DNA of 64,000 nt from Palsa-504 sp963767565 (GCA_963767565.1 CAVYEG010000017.1:89087-153086), one strand, 5' to 3'; counted from the first letter of the stretch, positions 35,140 to 43,709 are shown. Program-made: numbers and translations. The notes: generated by a model not told the origin, from the letters alone.

Positions 35140-35991
35140 CTACTCCATTCGCTTTGCGAGATGTTCCAGGTAGCCCGTGGTATCCGCAGGCTCAAGCGCG
35201 GCATCACAGGCACGTTCGAACGATTCGATATAGCCCTGCACTGACTCGGGTTTGCTCACCTCCTCGATTGAGTAATCGGTCTCGACGAAGACCAGGCCGG
35301 GTTCGTCGTCACGGAACCCGAAAATGTTCACCATCGATACGATTCCGGTCGGCGGGCCGTCCTCGAATCGCTGGATGTGCAGCTGGATGTTGCGGCGGGC
35401 GCTGAGCGCGACCAGGTGCTCGATCTGCTCCCGGCGGTCTTCGCGCAGCCCCCACCGGTACAGCAGGGACGCCTCGGTGATCACGGCGCTGACCATCGGG
35501 ACCGTGCCGTCCTTGCGGTCCAGGATCTCCTGCCGCCGCAGCCGGGACTCCACTGCCTTGCGCCGGTAGGCGGGCGGGCGGGGCCCGGAGCGCATCAGCG
35601 CCTCGGTATAGGCCGCCGTCTGCAGCAGGCCCGGCAGGACCAGGGGCATGAAGACGCGGATGGTGGTGGCGTCGTTCTCGTAGCCGGGGAACTCGCTGTC
35701 GAAGATCTCGGGATACTCCCGCCACCAGGGCCTGGCTCGGGCCCGGATGGCCAGGTCCTCGAGTTCTTCCTTCTCCCGGCCCTCGATTTCGTAGATCCTG
35801 ATGAGGTCCCTGATGTCGCTCATCTCGGGGCGTTTCCACTGGTTCGCCTCGAAACGGCCGACCTTGCCGCGGCCCCAGTTGAGGATGTCGCAGGCGTGGT
35901 TGGCGGTGTAACCGGCCCTGACCCGCGCGTCGGTCAACTGGCGGGCAAGCCGACGCTTGGCGATGGTGGCACCGTAGGCGTCATCGCTCAT
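35140..35991 (-). CDS. XRE-family regulator of the Scr1/WhiJ type
   Basis: 283 aa. N-terminal HTH_XRE (about 15-70: RRLARQLTDARVRAGYTANHACDILNWGRGKVGRFE in sense, with the recognition helix near GRGKVGRFE). Residues 100-275 are the DUF5753/Scr1 domain (PGLLQTAAYTEALM, VVSAVITEASLLYRWG-type, FGFRDDEPGLVFVET). This architecture matches WhiJ-like developmental regulators, which act with the downstream DUF397 protein. The Shine-Dalgarno GGAGAG lies about 7 nt before ATG 35991. Confidence 0.9.
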   Translation of the reverse strand: MSDDAYGATIAKRRLARQLTDARVRAGYTANHACDILNWGRGKVGRFEANQWKRPEMSDIRDLIRIYEIEGREKEELEDLAIRARARPWWREYPEIFDSEFPGYENDATTIRVFMPLVLPGLLQTAAYTEALMRSGPRPPAYRRKAVESRLRRQEILDRKDGTVPMVSAVITEASLLYRWGLREDRREQIEHLVALSARRNIQLHIQRFEDGPPTGIVSMVNIFGFRDDEPGLVFVETDYSIEEVSKPESVQGYIESFERACDAALEPADTTGYLEHLAKRME

Positions 35992-36065
35992 GGTCCCGCT
36001 CTCCTTTATGGCAGGAACCCTGCCATGATCCCAAGGTACCTAAATTGCGATTCGCAAACCAGCGA

Positions 36066-36371
36066 TTAGATGGATGCTGCCTCCGAGGGGGCGGCGGCGG
36101 CGTCGAACTCGCCCTTGCGCGCGCCGTCGAGGAAACACTCCCACTCGTGCCGGTCGAACACCAGCACCCGCTGCTGCGGATCGTCCGCCACCCGCATCAG
36201 GACCCACTCGGCCGACGGGGACGCCGCAGCGGGCAAGGAAGCCGCAGCGGGCAGGGAAGCCGGGGTGCGGGCAAACGCCACCTCGATGGCGCCGGCGCCG
36301 GTTCCGGAGCGCTGCCAGACCTGCGCGGCCTGGTCGATGCCGAGTTCGGTGACGGTGGGCTTGGCGGTCAC
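36066..36371 (-). CDS. Second DUF397-like protein
   Basis: 101 aa, a divergent DUF397: WQRSGTGAGAIEVAFAR, WVLMRVADDPQQRVLVFDRHEWECFLDGARKGEFD (core shared with the family), with an inserted repeat SLPAAASLPAAAS in the middle. The GTG start overlaps the TGA of the upstream methyltransferase (GTGA, 36368-36371), so the two are translationally coupled. It is 74 nt upstream of the XRE gene on the same strand. Confidence 0.75.
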   Translation of the reverse strand: MTAKPTVTELGIDQAAQVWQRSGTGAGAIEVAFARTPASLPAAASLPAAASPSAEWVLMRVADDPQQRVLVFDRHEWECFLDGARKGEFDAAAAPSEAASI

Positions 36372-37195
36372 GGTTTCCTGGCGACGCCGCAGTACAGCCA
36401 GCGCGCGCCGTCGCTGTCGGCCAGCACCGGATCCTCGGCACCCCAGACTCCGGTGTAGCAGATGGCGGGCTCGGCGTCTTCGTAGGGCGGGACCATTTCC
36501 AGGCCTTCGAAGAAGCGGACGATGCCTGCCTTGGAGCGGAAGTACAGGTGCTCGGTGGCGTTGTCGAAGACGGCGCGGAACCGCTCCGCGGTGACCGGCG
36601 GCTTGTAGTCGTCGGTGAGGTGCGAGAGCGCCAGGTAGCTGTCCGAGGACAGGGCCGAGACATAGCGGGCGACGGTACCCCAGGGATCCGAGCGGTCGGA
36701 TACAAACATCAGGACCGCGGTCAGCAGCAGCCCGGTCGGCTCGCGGAAGTCGATGAGCTCGAGCAGGTCGGGATTGTTCAGGATCGTGTCAGGCTCACGC
36801 AGGTCGGCGCAGATCAGCCGGGTCGACCGGTCCTTGGCGAGCAGCTGGCTGCCCTGCTCGGCCACCATCGGATCGTTGTCGATGTAGACCACGTGGGCGC
36901 CCGGGATCACCTTCTGGACGACCTCGTGCGTGTTGCCGACCGTGGGCAGGCCCGAGCCGATGTCGATGAACTGCCGCACCCCCTGCTCGGCGATCCACTT
37001 CGCCGCGCGCTGGTGGAAGCCGCGGTTGGACCACGCGCAGTCCCTGATCTCGGGCACCGCGGACAGGATCCGCTGGGCGGCCGCGACATCGGTGTCGAAG
37101 TGGTTGCTGCCGCGCAGCATGTAGTCATAGATGCGAGCCGGAGCGGGCCTGGTGACATCCACTCCGACTGGCGTCCGGGGGACGTGAGCCATCAC
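36368..37195 (-). CDS. SAM-dependent methyltransferase (DUF574 / Methyltransf_19 type)
   Basis: 275 aa, full length: DVTRPAPARIYDYMLRGSNHFDTD, FIDIGSGLPTVGNTHEV (SAM-binding), VVYIDNDPMVAEQG, FREPTGLLLTAVLMFV and a C-terminal WLYCGVARKP. This family is expanded in streptomycetes and usually neighbours XRE/DUF397 genes; the substrate is not known. A second, partial member lies at the right end of the window. Confidence 0.9.
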   Translation of the reverse strand: MMAHVPRTPVGVDVTRPAPARIYDYMLRGSNHFDTDVAAAQRILSAVPEIRDCAWSNRGFHQRAAKWIAEQGVRQFIDIGSGLPTVGNTHEVVQKVIPGAHVVYIDNDPMVAEQGSQLLAKDRSTRLICADLREPDTILNNPDLLELIDFREPTGLLLTAVLMFVSDRSDPWGTVARYVSALSSDSYLALSHLTDDYKPPVTAERFRAVFDNATEHLYFRSKAGIVRFFEGLEMVPPYEDAEPAICYTGVWGAEDPVLADSDGARWLYCGVARKP

Positions 37196-37434
37196 ATCGC
37201 CAACCCCCTCTGCAGATCAACAGCATCAGTGTCGCACAAGATCCGCGATTCACGAATGGCCGAAGCCATTTCTGAGCAGATGTCCGAGTTGGTCAGGCCG
37301 GTCCGAACCCGAGAGAATCACGTGCGCTCCCCGCTACCGCAAAGGCCGGCGATAAGCAAACTCGCGGATCACTCACAGCTCAGATTCAGCCTAGACGGGG
37401 CGATGTCCAAGACCTGCGGACAATCCTTACCGAT

Positions 37435-38115
37435 ATGAACAACATCTATGACACGTCATCCGGCCACGGTCCTGAGGACCGGACCCAGCCGATTGGTTCG
37501 GCAGCTCCTGATGCACGCTTTTCCCCTCCCCGCGGCCGCAAGAAGCGGCTGCTCACCTGGGCGGGCGGCGTCACCCTGGCCGGCTTCCTCGCGGGCGGCG
37601 GGATCGCCCTGGCCATGACCGGCGGCACCACCGCGGCGGCCAGCTCCGGTTCGACCGCCAGCCAGACGCAGGGCGCGACGCTGAACTCCGAGCTCGAGAC
37701 GGCGAGCAGCACCTCGGCCTCGGTGCCGTTGCCCCGGATCAGGCGGGCACTGGCCCGGCTGCGCGCCCTGGGCGGCGTGGACGGCGAATTCACCTTCCAC
37801 AACAAGACGGGTTTCCACACTCTGGCGTTCGAGCGTGGCGTCATCCAGTCGGTGAGCGGCAATGACGTCGTGGTCAAGGCGCCCGACGGGACCACCTGGA
37901 CCTGGCTGATCGTGAGCGACACAGTGGTCAGGCAGAACGGCAACAAGACCACCACGAGCGCGCTGGCCGCCAACCAGACCGTGTTCGCCGGCGGCCCGAT
38001 CGTCAACGGGGTCAAGGACATCCGGCTGATCGTGATCCGGCCGGCCGGATCTGGCTCCGGTTCGTCAAGCTCGTCAAGTTCGGTTTCCGGGCCGGGAGGC
38101 ACCTCAGTGACCTGA
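37435..38115 (+). CDS. Membrane-anchored extracytoplasmic protein of unknown function
   Basis: 226 aa. A short basic cytoplasmic N-terminus ending RGRKKRLL, one membrane helix (about 40-61), a Ser/Thr/Ala-rich linker, then a beta-rich domain (HNKTGFHTLAFERGVIQSVSGNDVVVKAPDGTTWTW in part) reminiscent of DUF5666-type proteins, and a Ser/Gly-rich tail. It lies directly before the two-component genes but is separated from them by a strong terminator. It may be a target of that system; no function is claimed. Confidence 0.75.
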   Translation: MNNIYDTSSGHGPEDRTQPIGSAAPDARFSPPRGRKKRLLTWAGGVTLAGFLAGGGIALAMTGGTTAAASSGSTASQTQGATLNSELETASSTSASVPLPRIRRALARLRALGGVDGEFTFHNKTGFHTLAFERGVIQSVSGNDVVVKAPDGTTWTWLIVSDTVVRQNGNKTTTSALAANQTVFAGGPIVNGVKDIRLIVIRPAGSGSGSSSSSSSVSGPGGTSVT

Positions 38116-38122
38116 CCGGCCC

Positions 38123-38166
38123 GCATGATGCGGCGCGTCCCTGGCTTCGGGCGCGCCGCATCATGC
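38123..38166. terminator. Terminator between anchored protein and response regulator genes
   Basis: GCATGATGCGGCGCG (38123-38137) and CGCGCCGCATCATGC (38152-38166) form a perfect 15-bp stem with a 14-nt loop, 7 nt after the upstream stop codon. Confidence 0.85.
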
Positions 38167-38175
38167 TGCACACTC

Positions 38176-38194
38176 CTATGCTGCTTCTATGCTG
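38176..38194 (+). promoter_or_regulatory. Direct repeat, candidate response-regulator binding site
   Basis: CTATGCTG occurs at 38176-38183 and 38187-38194, an 11-bp centre-to-centre spacing typical of tandem half-sites bound by OmpR-family dimers. The second copy contains TATGCT, which could be the -10. It lies 22-40 nt before the response-regulator ATG. Confidence 0.5.
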
Positions 38195-38215
38195 GACAAA
38201 GAAACGTGAGACGCC

Positions 38216-38953
38216 ATGGCAGACGGTGACCGAATCCCCAAGGTGCTCGTCGTGGACGACGAGCCGAACATCCGTGAGCTCGTCGAGGTCGCCCTGAAGT
38301 TCCACGGCTGCACGGTCGCCGTCAGCGCCAACGGCAAGGACGCGTTGCATCAGGCGGAGACCTACGGCCCCGACCTGATGATCCTGGACGTCATGCTGCC
38401 GGACATGGACGGCTTCGAGGTCTGCCGGTCGCTGCGCGCGGAGGGCAACGACGTCCCGGTCATCTTCCTGACCGCCCGGGACACCACCTCCGATACCATC
38501 CGCGGGCTCACCCTGGGCGGCGACGATTACGTCACCAAGCCGTTCTCGGTCGAAGCGCTGGTGGCCCGGGTCAGGGCCGTGCTGCGCCGCACCACCCGGG
38601 CGCCGGAAGGCGGCGCCCACTCCGGCGGCACGGCGCTGCTGCAGGTAGGCGACCTGGAGCTGGACGAAGAGCACTGGATCGTGCGTCGAGCCGGGACCCC
38701 GGTGGAGCTGTCGCCGACGGAGTTCCGGCTGCTGGCCTTCCTGATGCGGAACCAGGGGCGGATGCTGACCAGGCAGCAGCTGCTGGAGAACGTGTGGGGC
38801 TGGGAGTTCGCCGGCCAGTCGCAGGTCGTGGAGACCTACGTGAGCTACCTGCGGCGCAAGCTCGACCCGCTGGGGCCGCCCCTGATCCACACCCAGCGCG
38901 GCGTCGGCTACAGCCTGCGCCTGCCGCCGGAAGCCGAGCACGCTAACAGATGA
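38216..38953 (+). CDS. OmpR/PhoB-family response regulator
   Basis: 245 aa. Receiver domain (1-120) with the acidic pair DD (14-15), phospho-acceptor Asp58 in ILDVMLPDMDG, Thr in FLTARD and Lys in VTKPFS. The C-terminal winged helix (about 140-240) has SPTEFRLLAFLMRN, VWGWEFAGQSQVVETYVSYLRRKLD and IHTQRGVGYSLRLP. The sensor kinase follows with an ATGA overlap. Direct repeats just upstream suggest autoregulation. The signal is not known. Confidence 0.95.
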   Translation: MADGDRIPKVLVVDDEPNIRELVEVALKFHGCTVAVSANGKDALHQAETYGPDLMILDVMLPDMDGFEVCRSLRAEGNDVPVIFLTARDTTSDTIRGLTLGGDDYVTKPFSVEALVARVRAVLRRTTRAPEGGAHSGGTALLQVGDLELDEEHWIVRRAGTPVELSPTEFRLLAFLMRNQGRMLTRQQLLENVWGWEFAGQSQVVETYVSYLRRKLDPLGPPLIHTQRGVGYSLRLPPEAEHANR

Positions 38954-40455
38954 GCCTCACCCGGCGGCCCAGGGGACGCGGCAAGCTGTCGCTGCGGTCC
39001 CGGCTGCTGGCCGGGCTCATCGCCATCACGTTCCTGTTCCTGGTGGTCATGGGCGTGGTCACCACGATCGTGCTGGGCAATTCCGAGCAGGACCAGTTCG
39101 ACACCGATCTGGTGCTGTCAGTCAAGGAAAGCCCGTCCGAGATCGCCGACCTGTCCCCCGGTTATGCTGCCGCCTATATCAACGTGCCCTCCCGCACCAC
39201 AGGGATCTTGTCCGGGCCGTCGCAGACCGCCTCGGAACTGCAGGACCTGCTGCAGGACCTGCTGGCCAGCCGGCAGGCGACGGCCTATTTCGCGGCGAAC
39301 CCGGCTTCGACGCTGTTCCCCATCTCGCGGCCGGGCTACCCGGCGCTGACCGCCATCTGGCGCCGGGTCGACGTGACCAGGAAAACCAACACGGGCACGC
39401 TGCCGGCCGGAGAGAACATCCTGCTGGTCGCGCGGCCGGACAGCGCGGTGGGCAGCGAGGTCCGCGGGCTGATCCTGGCCGAGCTGATCACCGGGGCGAT
39501 CCTGCTGGCGCTGCTCGCGCTGGGTGGCCGCTGGCTGATCAGCCGGGGCCTGGCGCCGCTGGACCGGATGGCGAGCACCGCCGACATGATCACCAGCCGG
39601 GGCGACCTGACCGCCCGGATGCCCGACCCCGGTGACCACGCCGAGGCGGGCCGGCTGGCGGCGGCCATCAACACCATGCTGGACCGGATCCAGCAGGCGT
39701 TCTCGGCCAGGTGGGCCTCGGAGCAGAAGGTCCGCCAGTTCGCCGCGGACGCCTCGCACGAGCTGCGCACGCCGCTGACCACCATCCGCGGCTACGCCGA
39801 GCTCTACCGGCAGGGCGCGCTCGGCGAGGACCGGCTGCCGAACGCGATGCGCCGCATCGAGCAGGAGGCGGACCGGATGTCCAGCCTGGTCGCCGAGCTG
39901 CTCGAGCTGGCCCGCCTGGACCGCAACTCCTCACTCGACCTGACCGACACCGACCTGGCCGAGCTGGTCAGGGACGCGGTGGCCGACGCCAAGGCGGTCG
40001 AGCCCGGCCGGCCGGTCAGCGCGACGACGCCGCCCCGCCTGATCGTGGTGGCCGACGAGCCGCGGATCAGGCAGGTGCTGGCCAACCTGCTCGGCAACGT
40101 GCGGGAGCACACCGAGCCCGGCACGCCGGTGGCGGTCCGGCTGGCCCAGGCGGGCCAGGGCGCGCTGCTCGAGGTGACCGACGCGGGCGAGGGCATGAGC
40201 GAGGAGGCCGCGGCCCGCGCGTTCGACCGGTTCTACCGGGCCGGGCACAACGGCGGCCACGGCCGCGGCAGCGGCCTGGGCCTGTCGATCGTGCAGGCGA
40301 TCGCGGCGGCCCACGGCGGGCACGCCATGCTCAGGTCGGCGCTGGGGGCCGGCACCAGCGTCCAGGTCTGGATCCCCGCCCATCCCCCGGCCCATCCTGG
40401 CGACAAGGTCCGCGATCAGGAGCAGACACCTAGCGCGGATCCCGCTTACAACTGA
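38950..40455 (+). CDS. Sensor histidine kinase
   Basis: 501 aa. Two membrane helices (about 18-42 and 178-200) flank a 135-residue outer sensor region; HAMP follows (SRGLAPLDRMASTADMI). HisKA has the phospho-acceptor His270 in ADASHELRTPLTTIRGY, and the HATPase has NLLGNVREHTEPGT, DAGEGMSEE and GSGLGLSIVQAIA. It pairs with the upstream regulator (ATGA overlap). The outer domain shows no recognised ligand-binding fold. Confidence 0.94.
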   Translation: MSLTRRPRGRGKLSLRSRLLAGLIAITFLFLVVMGVVTTIVLGNSEQDQFDTDLVLSVKESPSEIADLSPGYAAAYINVPSRTTGILSGPSQTASELQDLLQDLLASRQATAYFAANPASTLFPISRPGYPALTAIWRRVDVTRKTNTGTLPAGENILLVARPDSAVGSEVRGLILAELITGAILLALLALGGRWLISRGLAPLDRMASTADMITSRGDLTARMPDPGDHAEAGRLAAAINTMLDRIQQAFSARWASEQKVRQFAADASHELRTPLTTIRGYAELYRQGALGEDRLPNAMRRIEQEADRMSSLVAELLELARLDRNSSLDLTDTDLAELVRDAVADAKAVEPGRPVSATTPPRLIVVADEPRIRQVLANLLGNVREHTEPGTPVAVRLAQAGQGALLEVTDAGEGMSEEAAARAFDRFYRAGHNGGHGRGSGLGLSIVQAIAAAHGGHAMLRSALGAGTSVQVWIPAHPPAHPGDKVRDQEQTPSADPAYN

Positions 40456-40495
40456 TCTGTTACCTGTTCCGGCTGCCCGCTATGCGCCAGCCAAC

Positions 40496-40501
40496 TACGG
40501 T
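40496..40501 (+). promoter_or_regulatory. -10 box of leaderless sigma-like gene
   Basis: TACGGT ends 6 nt before ATG 40508 with no ribosome site between, indicating an independent leaderless transcript for this gene, only 40 nt after the histidine kinase stop. Confidence 0.45.
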
Positions 40502-40507
40502 AGGCGC

Positions 40508-41638
40508 ATGCAGGACCGCGAGCTGGTCGCCGCCATCGCCGCAGGTGACGCGGACGGGCTCGGCGAGGCGTACGACAGCTACGCGCTGCCGCTGTATACC
40601 TACTGCCGGTTCATGCTGCCCGACCCCGACCCGATGGGCAGCTCCGCCGAGGCCGTGCAGGACACCTTCATCATCGCCGCCGCCATGCTGCCGGGACTGA
40701 GTGACCCTGGCCGGCTCCGGTCCTGGCTGCACGCGGTCATACGGAACGAGTGCCTGCGCCGGCGTGGACCGGAGTCCGCAGCTCCCGTCACTCCGCCCGC
40801 CGGGTTCCCGGCCCCGGAGGACGCGATGCCGCCGGTCGTCCTGCCCGGCGAGCTCAGGGACAAGGTCCTGGCGGCCTGCGCCGATAACTCGCCGACCGGA
40901 CGCGCGTACCGGACCAGCGTGATTCATCGCGCGGGCCCGTTCGGCCGGAACGGGTTCCCGAGACCGGCCGTCCCGTCCGGGCCCCGGTGGTGGCATGACA
41001 TCCGGCGGCGCCCCCGGGCGGCAGCCGCAGTGGCCGCGGCCGCCGGGGCGGTCGTGCTGGGCGGGATCGCCGCCGTGGCGATGCTGGGCGGCCCGCACCA
41101 GGCGCCGACTACGCCTATCGCCCTGGGCGGCGGGGTTCCCGCCCTCGGCGCTTCCCCGGCTCCGGCGGGCGGCCCGTCATCACCGACCCATGAGACCGGG
41201 ACAAAGGCAGGCCCGACCGCATCGCCGGCGCCGGGAGACGGATCCACGTTGAGCCCGGCAGCGGCTTCCGCGCAGGCCACGGTCTCGGAATCGGCGCCGT
41301 CCTCGCCGGCGTCCCCGTCACCGTCCTCCTCGCCCCCGCCGGCCCAGGGCACTCTGACGGTCACCCCGGCCAGGCTGACGCTGGCGGCGCCCGCGGGCAA
41401 GGTGGCCCGCGGCGCGTTCAGGCTGGGCGCCGTGGACGGCCCGGTCACCCACTGGGTGATCACGGTCCCGGCGGCCGCGGCCAGCAAGGTGACGCTGTCG
41501 CGGTATTCCGGCTCGCTGGCCTCCGGCGACTGGGTGATGATCACCGTCTCGGTGCAGAGCAAGGTGGCCGTGGACACCAGGCTCACCGTGAGCCCGGGCG
41601 ACGTGACGGTCACAGTGATGCTGAAGATCAGCGCCTAA
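40508..41638 (+). CDS. Sigma-70 region-2-like domain fused to a membrane helix and outer domain
   Basis: 376 aa. Residues 1-80 resemble ECF sigma region 2 (AAIAAGDADGLGEAYDSYALPLYTYCRFML, AEAVQDTFIIAAAM, LRSWLHAVIRNECLRR, each within the domain). No sigma region 4 helix-turn-helix follows. Instead there is a linker with an ELRDKVLAAC segment, a basic stretch WWHDIRRRPR, one membrane helix (about 170-192), a Ser/Pro/Thr-rich spacer and a C-terminal beta domain of about 100 residues resembling BACON/Ig-like modules. It could be a membrane-tethered sigma or anti-sigma-like protein; DNA-dependent sigma activity is doubtful without region 4. It starts as a leaderless gene. Confidence 0.75.
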   Translation: MQDRELVAAIAAGDADGLGEAYDSYALPLYTYCRFMLPDPDPMGSSAEAVQDTFIIAAAMLPGLSDPGRLRSWLHAVIRNECLRRRGPESAAPVTPPAGFPAPEDAMPPVVLPGELRDKVLAACADNSPTGRAYRTSVIHRAGPFGRNGFPRPAVPSGPRWWHDIRRRPRAAAAVAAAAGAVVLGGIAAVAMLGGPHQAPTTPIALGGGVPALGASPAPAGGPSSPTHETGTKAGPTASPAPGDGSTLSPAAASAQATVSESAPSSPASPSPSSSPPPAQGTLTVTPARLTLAAPAGKVARGAFRLGAVDGPVTHWVITVPAAAASKVTLSRYSGSLASGDWVMITVSVQSKVAVDTRLTVSPGDVTVTVMLKISA

Positions 41639-42602
41639 CCGCCGGCGGCCCGCCCGGGGCCAGGAACTGGTCGAGCTCGGCCCGGGACGGGGAGGCAGCC
41701 GGGCCGGCCCGGGTGACGGTCAGCGCGGCGGCGGCGTTGGCGCGGCGGGCGGCGGCGGCCGGGGGCAGCCCGGCGGCGATGCCGGCCAGGAAGACCCCGG
41801 CATGGGCGTCACCGGCCCCGGTGGTGTCGACGGCGGTCACGGCCGGGGCGGGGATGTCGCTGAGCGACAGGCCGGGCTGCGCGGCTCCGGTCGAGGCCGG
41901 CCCGCGGAGCGCGAGGACGCAGCCGGACGGCCCGGCCCTGACGATGACTCCGGCCCGGCCGGCGCGGCGGGCCAGGCGGCGGGCCGCCTCGACCGGGTCG
42001 CTGGACTCGGTGAGCAACGCGGCTTCGCGCTGGTTGCAGCTCCACCAGTCCGACCGGCTCAGGACCGGGCCGAGCACGGCGGCGGGGATGTCCGCGACCA
42101 GCGGCCCGGGATCGGTGAACAGCAGCGCCGCAGGCGGCAGAGCCGCGGCCCAGGCCCCGAGGACCGCGCCCGAGTCCGGGGCGACCAGGCCGTAACCGGA
42201 CACGTAGACGATGTCGCCCGCGCGGACCCGGACCTGATCCCAGGCGCCGGGCTCGCGGAGGGTCTCGGCGCCCAGGCTGGTGACGAAGGTGCGCTCGCCG
42301 TCGGCCTCGACCAGGGCCACGTCGAACCCGGTGTCCGCCTCCGGGTCCGGCCTGCGCAGGATGGCGATGCCCTCGGCGGCCAGGGCGGCCCGGACCCGGT
42401 CACCCCACGGCCCGGTGCCGTGGCCGCCGGCGTAGACCACCGGCAGGCCCTGCCTGGCGGCCGCGGCCATGATGTTGAACCCGCCGCCCACCTGGACGGA
42501 CGAGGATGCGGCGAGCACGTCGCCGCCGCGTTCGGGCAGCGCGGGCACCCGCATCACCAGGTCCACGATGGCCTCGCCCGCGAAGACCAGCCGGGTGTTC
42601 AC
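41628..42602 (-). CDS. PfkB-family carbohydrate/nucleoside kinase
   Basis: 324 aa. Ribokinase fold with N-terminal GGDVLAASSSVQVGGGFNIMAAAARQG-type substrate loop, and the C-terminal PfkB signature DTTGAGDAHAGVFLAG carrying the catalytic Asp. The ATP-dependent kinase acts on a sugar or nucleoside. Its ATG overlaps the stop of the ADP-ribosylglycohydrolase (ATGA, 42599-42602), so the two likely act in one pathway such as salvage of an ADP-ribose- or nucleoside-derived sugar. The 3' end overlaps the convergent sigma-like gene by 11 nt. Confidence 0.88.
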   Translation of the reverse strand: MNTRLVFAGEAIVDLVMRVPALPERGGDVLAASSSVQVGGGFNIMAAAARQGLPVVYAGGHGTGPWGDRVRAALAAEGIAILRRPDPEADTGFDVALVEADGERTFVTSLGAETLREPGAWDQVRVRAGDIVYVSGYGLVAPDSGAVLGAWAAALPPAALLFTDPGPLVADIPAAVLGPVLSRSDWWSCNQREAALLTESSDPVEAARRLARRAGRAGVIVRAGPSGCVLALRGPASTGAAQPGLSLSDIPAPAVTAVDTTGAGDAHAGVFLAGIAAGLPPAAAARRANAAAALTVTRAGPAASPSRAELDQFLAPGGPPAVRR

Positions 42603-43696
42603 AGGCGGCTCGCCGCCGGCTGGCGCAGGGCCAGCAGGTCATCGGCCAGCCCGGGCAGGTCCAGGCCGTGGGCGTCGATGATGGCGATCGCCTCGGGCGG
42701 GAAGGCATCGAGGCCGTGGCAGGCGCCCGCCACCGCGCCGGCCATGGCGGCGATCGTGTCGCAGTCGCCGCCGAGCGAGGCCGCCAGCAGGCAGGCCTGC
42801 CAGGGATCATCGGGCACCGCGGCCAGCACCGCGAAGGCGGCGGGCACCGACTCCTGGGTGGCCAGGCTGGTGCCGACCAGGGTGTAGATCAGCTCGGCGG
42901 CCTCGTCCCGCTCGCGGCCCGCGACCAGGCTGACCGCCCATTCGATGCGGGCGGCGACGTCGGCGCCCGCCACCCAGTGGCCGCGGCCCGCCCCGATCCG
43001 GGCGGCTGCCACGGCCACCGCCGTGGCCTCGTCGATCCCGGCGCCGGATACGCCCGCGCTCACCGCCGCCGCCACCGCGGCCGCCCCGGCCAGGGCCAGG
43101 CCGGTATCGTGCGTCACCCGGCTGACCGCCTCGACCTGGTCGACGAGGGCCGGCAAGCTGGCGTCGGGGGATCGGCTCGGGGCGGTCGCGGGGTCTGCGC
43201 GGAGCGCGGGGTCTGCGCGGACCGCGGGGTCTGCGCGGAGCGCGGGGTTGGGGAGGTTCAGGGCTACGGCGATACCGACGGGGGCGATGCGCATGGCGGC
43301 ACCGTTCGTGTCGCCGGAGGCACCCGCCTGTTCGGGGGGCGTGCCGGCCAGCACGGCGGCTACCGCGCGCCTGGTGGAGGGACCGAGCAGGTCCAGCGAG
43401 CCGCGGGCGGCCATCTCGCGTTCCCAGCTGACCAGGGCCTCGGCCAGCTCACGGGGGGCGACCACGCCGTGGCCCCGGACCAGCAGCCTGCCGAGCAGCA
43501 CGGCCTGCTCGGTGTCGTCGGTGACCGAGCCCGCGGGCAGGCCCGCCGCGATCCGGTGACCGGGCGGCGCGGGCTCGAAGCCGCGCAGCAGGCCGCCCCA
43601 GCGCTCGGCGATCTCCCGGCGCGACATCATCTGCGTGGGCATCCCCAGCGCGTCCCCCACTGCCAGCCCGTACAGCGCCCCGCGGGCGCGTTTCAT
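42599..43696 (-). CDS. ADP-ribosylglycohydrolase family protein
   Basis: 365 aa. DraG/ARH-type metal-site motifs: GLAVGDALGMPTQ, VTDDTEQAVLLGRLL, and the C-terminal GGDCDTIAAMAGAVAGACHG. It should hydrolyse an ADP-ribosyl or related N-glycosidic bond. A hexapeptide repeat (A-L/V-R-A-D-P, three and a half copies, near residues 149-170) is inserted in a surface region. It is coupled to the PfkB kinase gene. The start repeats: ATGAAACGC occurs again 15 nt upstream. Confidence 0.88.
   Translation of the reverse strand: MKRARGALYGLAVGDALGMPTQMMSRREIAERWGGLLRGFEPAPPGHRIAAGLPAGSVTDDTEQAVLLGRLLVRGHGVVAPRELAEALVSWEREMAARGSLDLLGPSTRRAVAAVLAGTPPEQAGASGDTNGAAMRIAPVGIAVALNLPNPALRADPAVRADPALRADPATAPSRSPDASLPALVDQVEAVSRVTHDTGLALAGAAAVAAAVSAGVSGAGIDEATAVAVAAARIGAGRGHWVAGADVAARIEWAVSLVAGRERDEAAELIYTLVGTSLATQESVPAAFAVLAAVPDDPWQACLLAASLGGDCDTIAAMAGAVAGACHGLDAFPPEAIAIIDAHGLDLPGLADDLLALRQPAASRL
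43187..43249. repeat. 18-bp in-frame tandem repeat inside the ADP-ribosylglycohydrolase gene
   Basis: Three 18-bp units beginning CGCGGGGTCTGCGC (43187-43204, 43205-43222, 43223-43240) with one base difference, plus half a unit to 43249. The multiple of three keeps the frame and encodes a variable-length hexapeptide array. Confidence 0.85.
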
Positions 43697-43709
43697 GAGG
43701 GGCGTTTCA

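Noticed and set aside
43187..43249. Short regular repeats considered as CRISPR
   Set aside because: They are contiguous 18-bp in-frame units inside a gene, without spacers.
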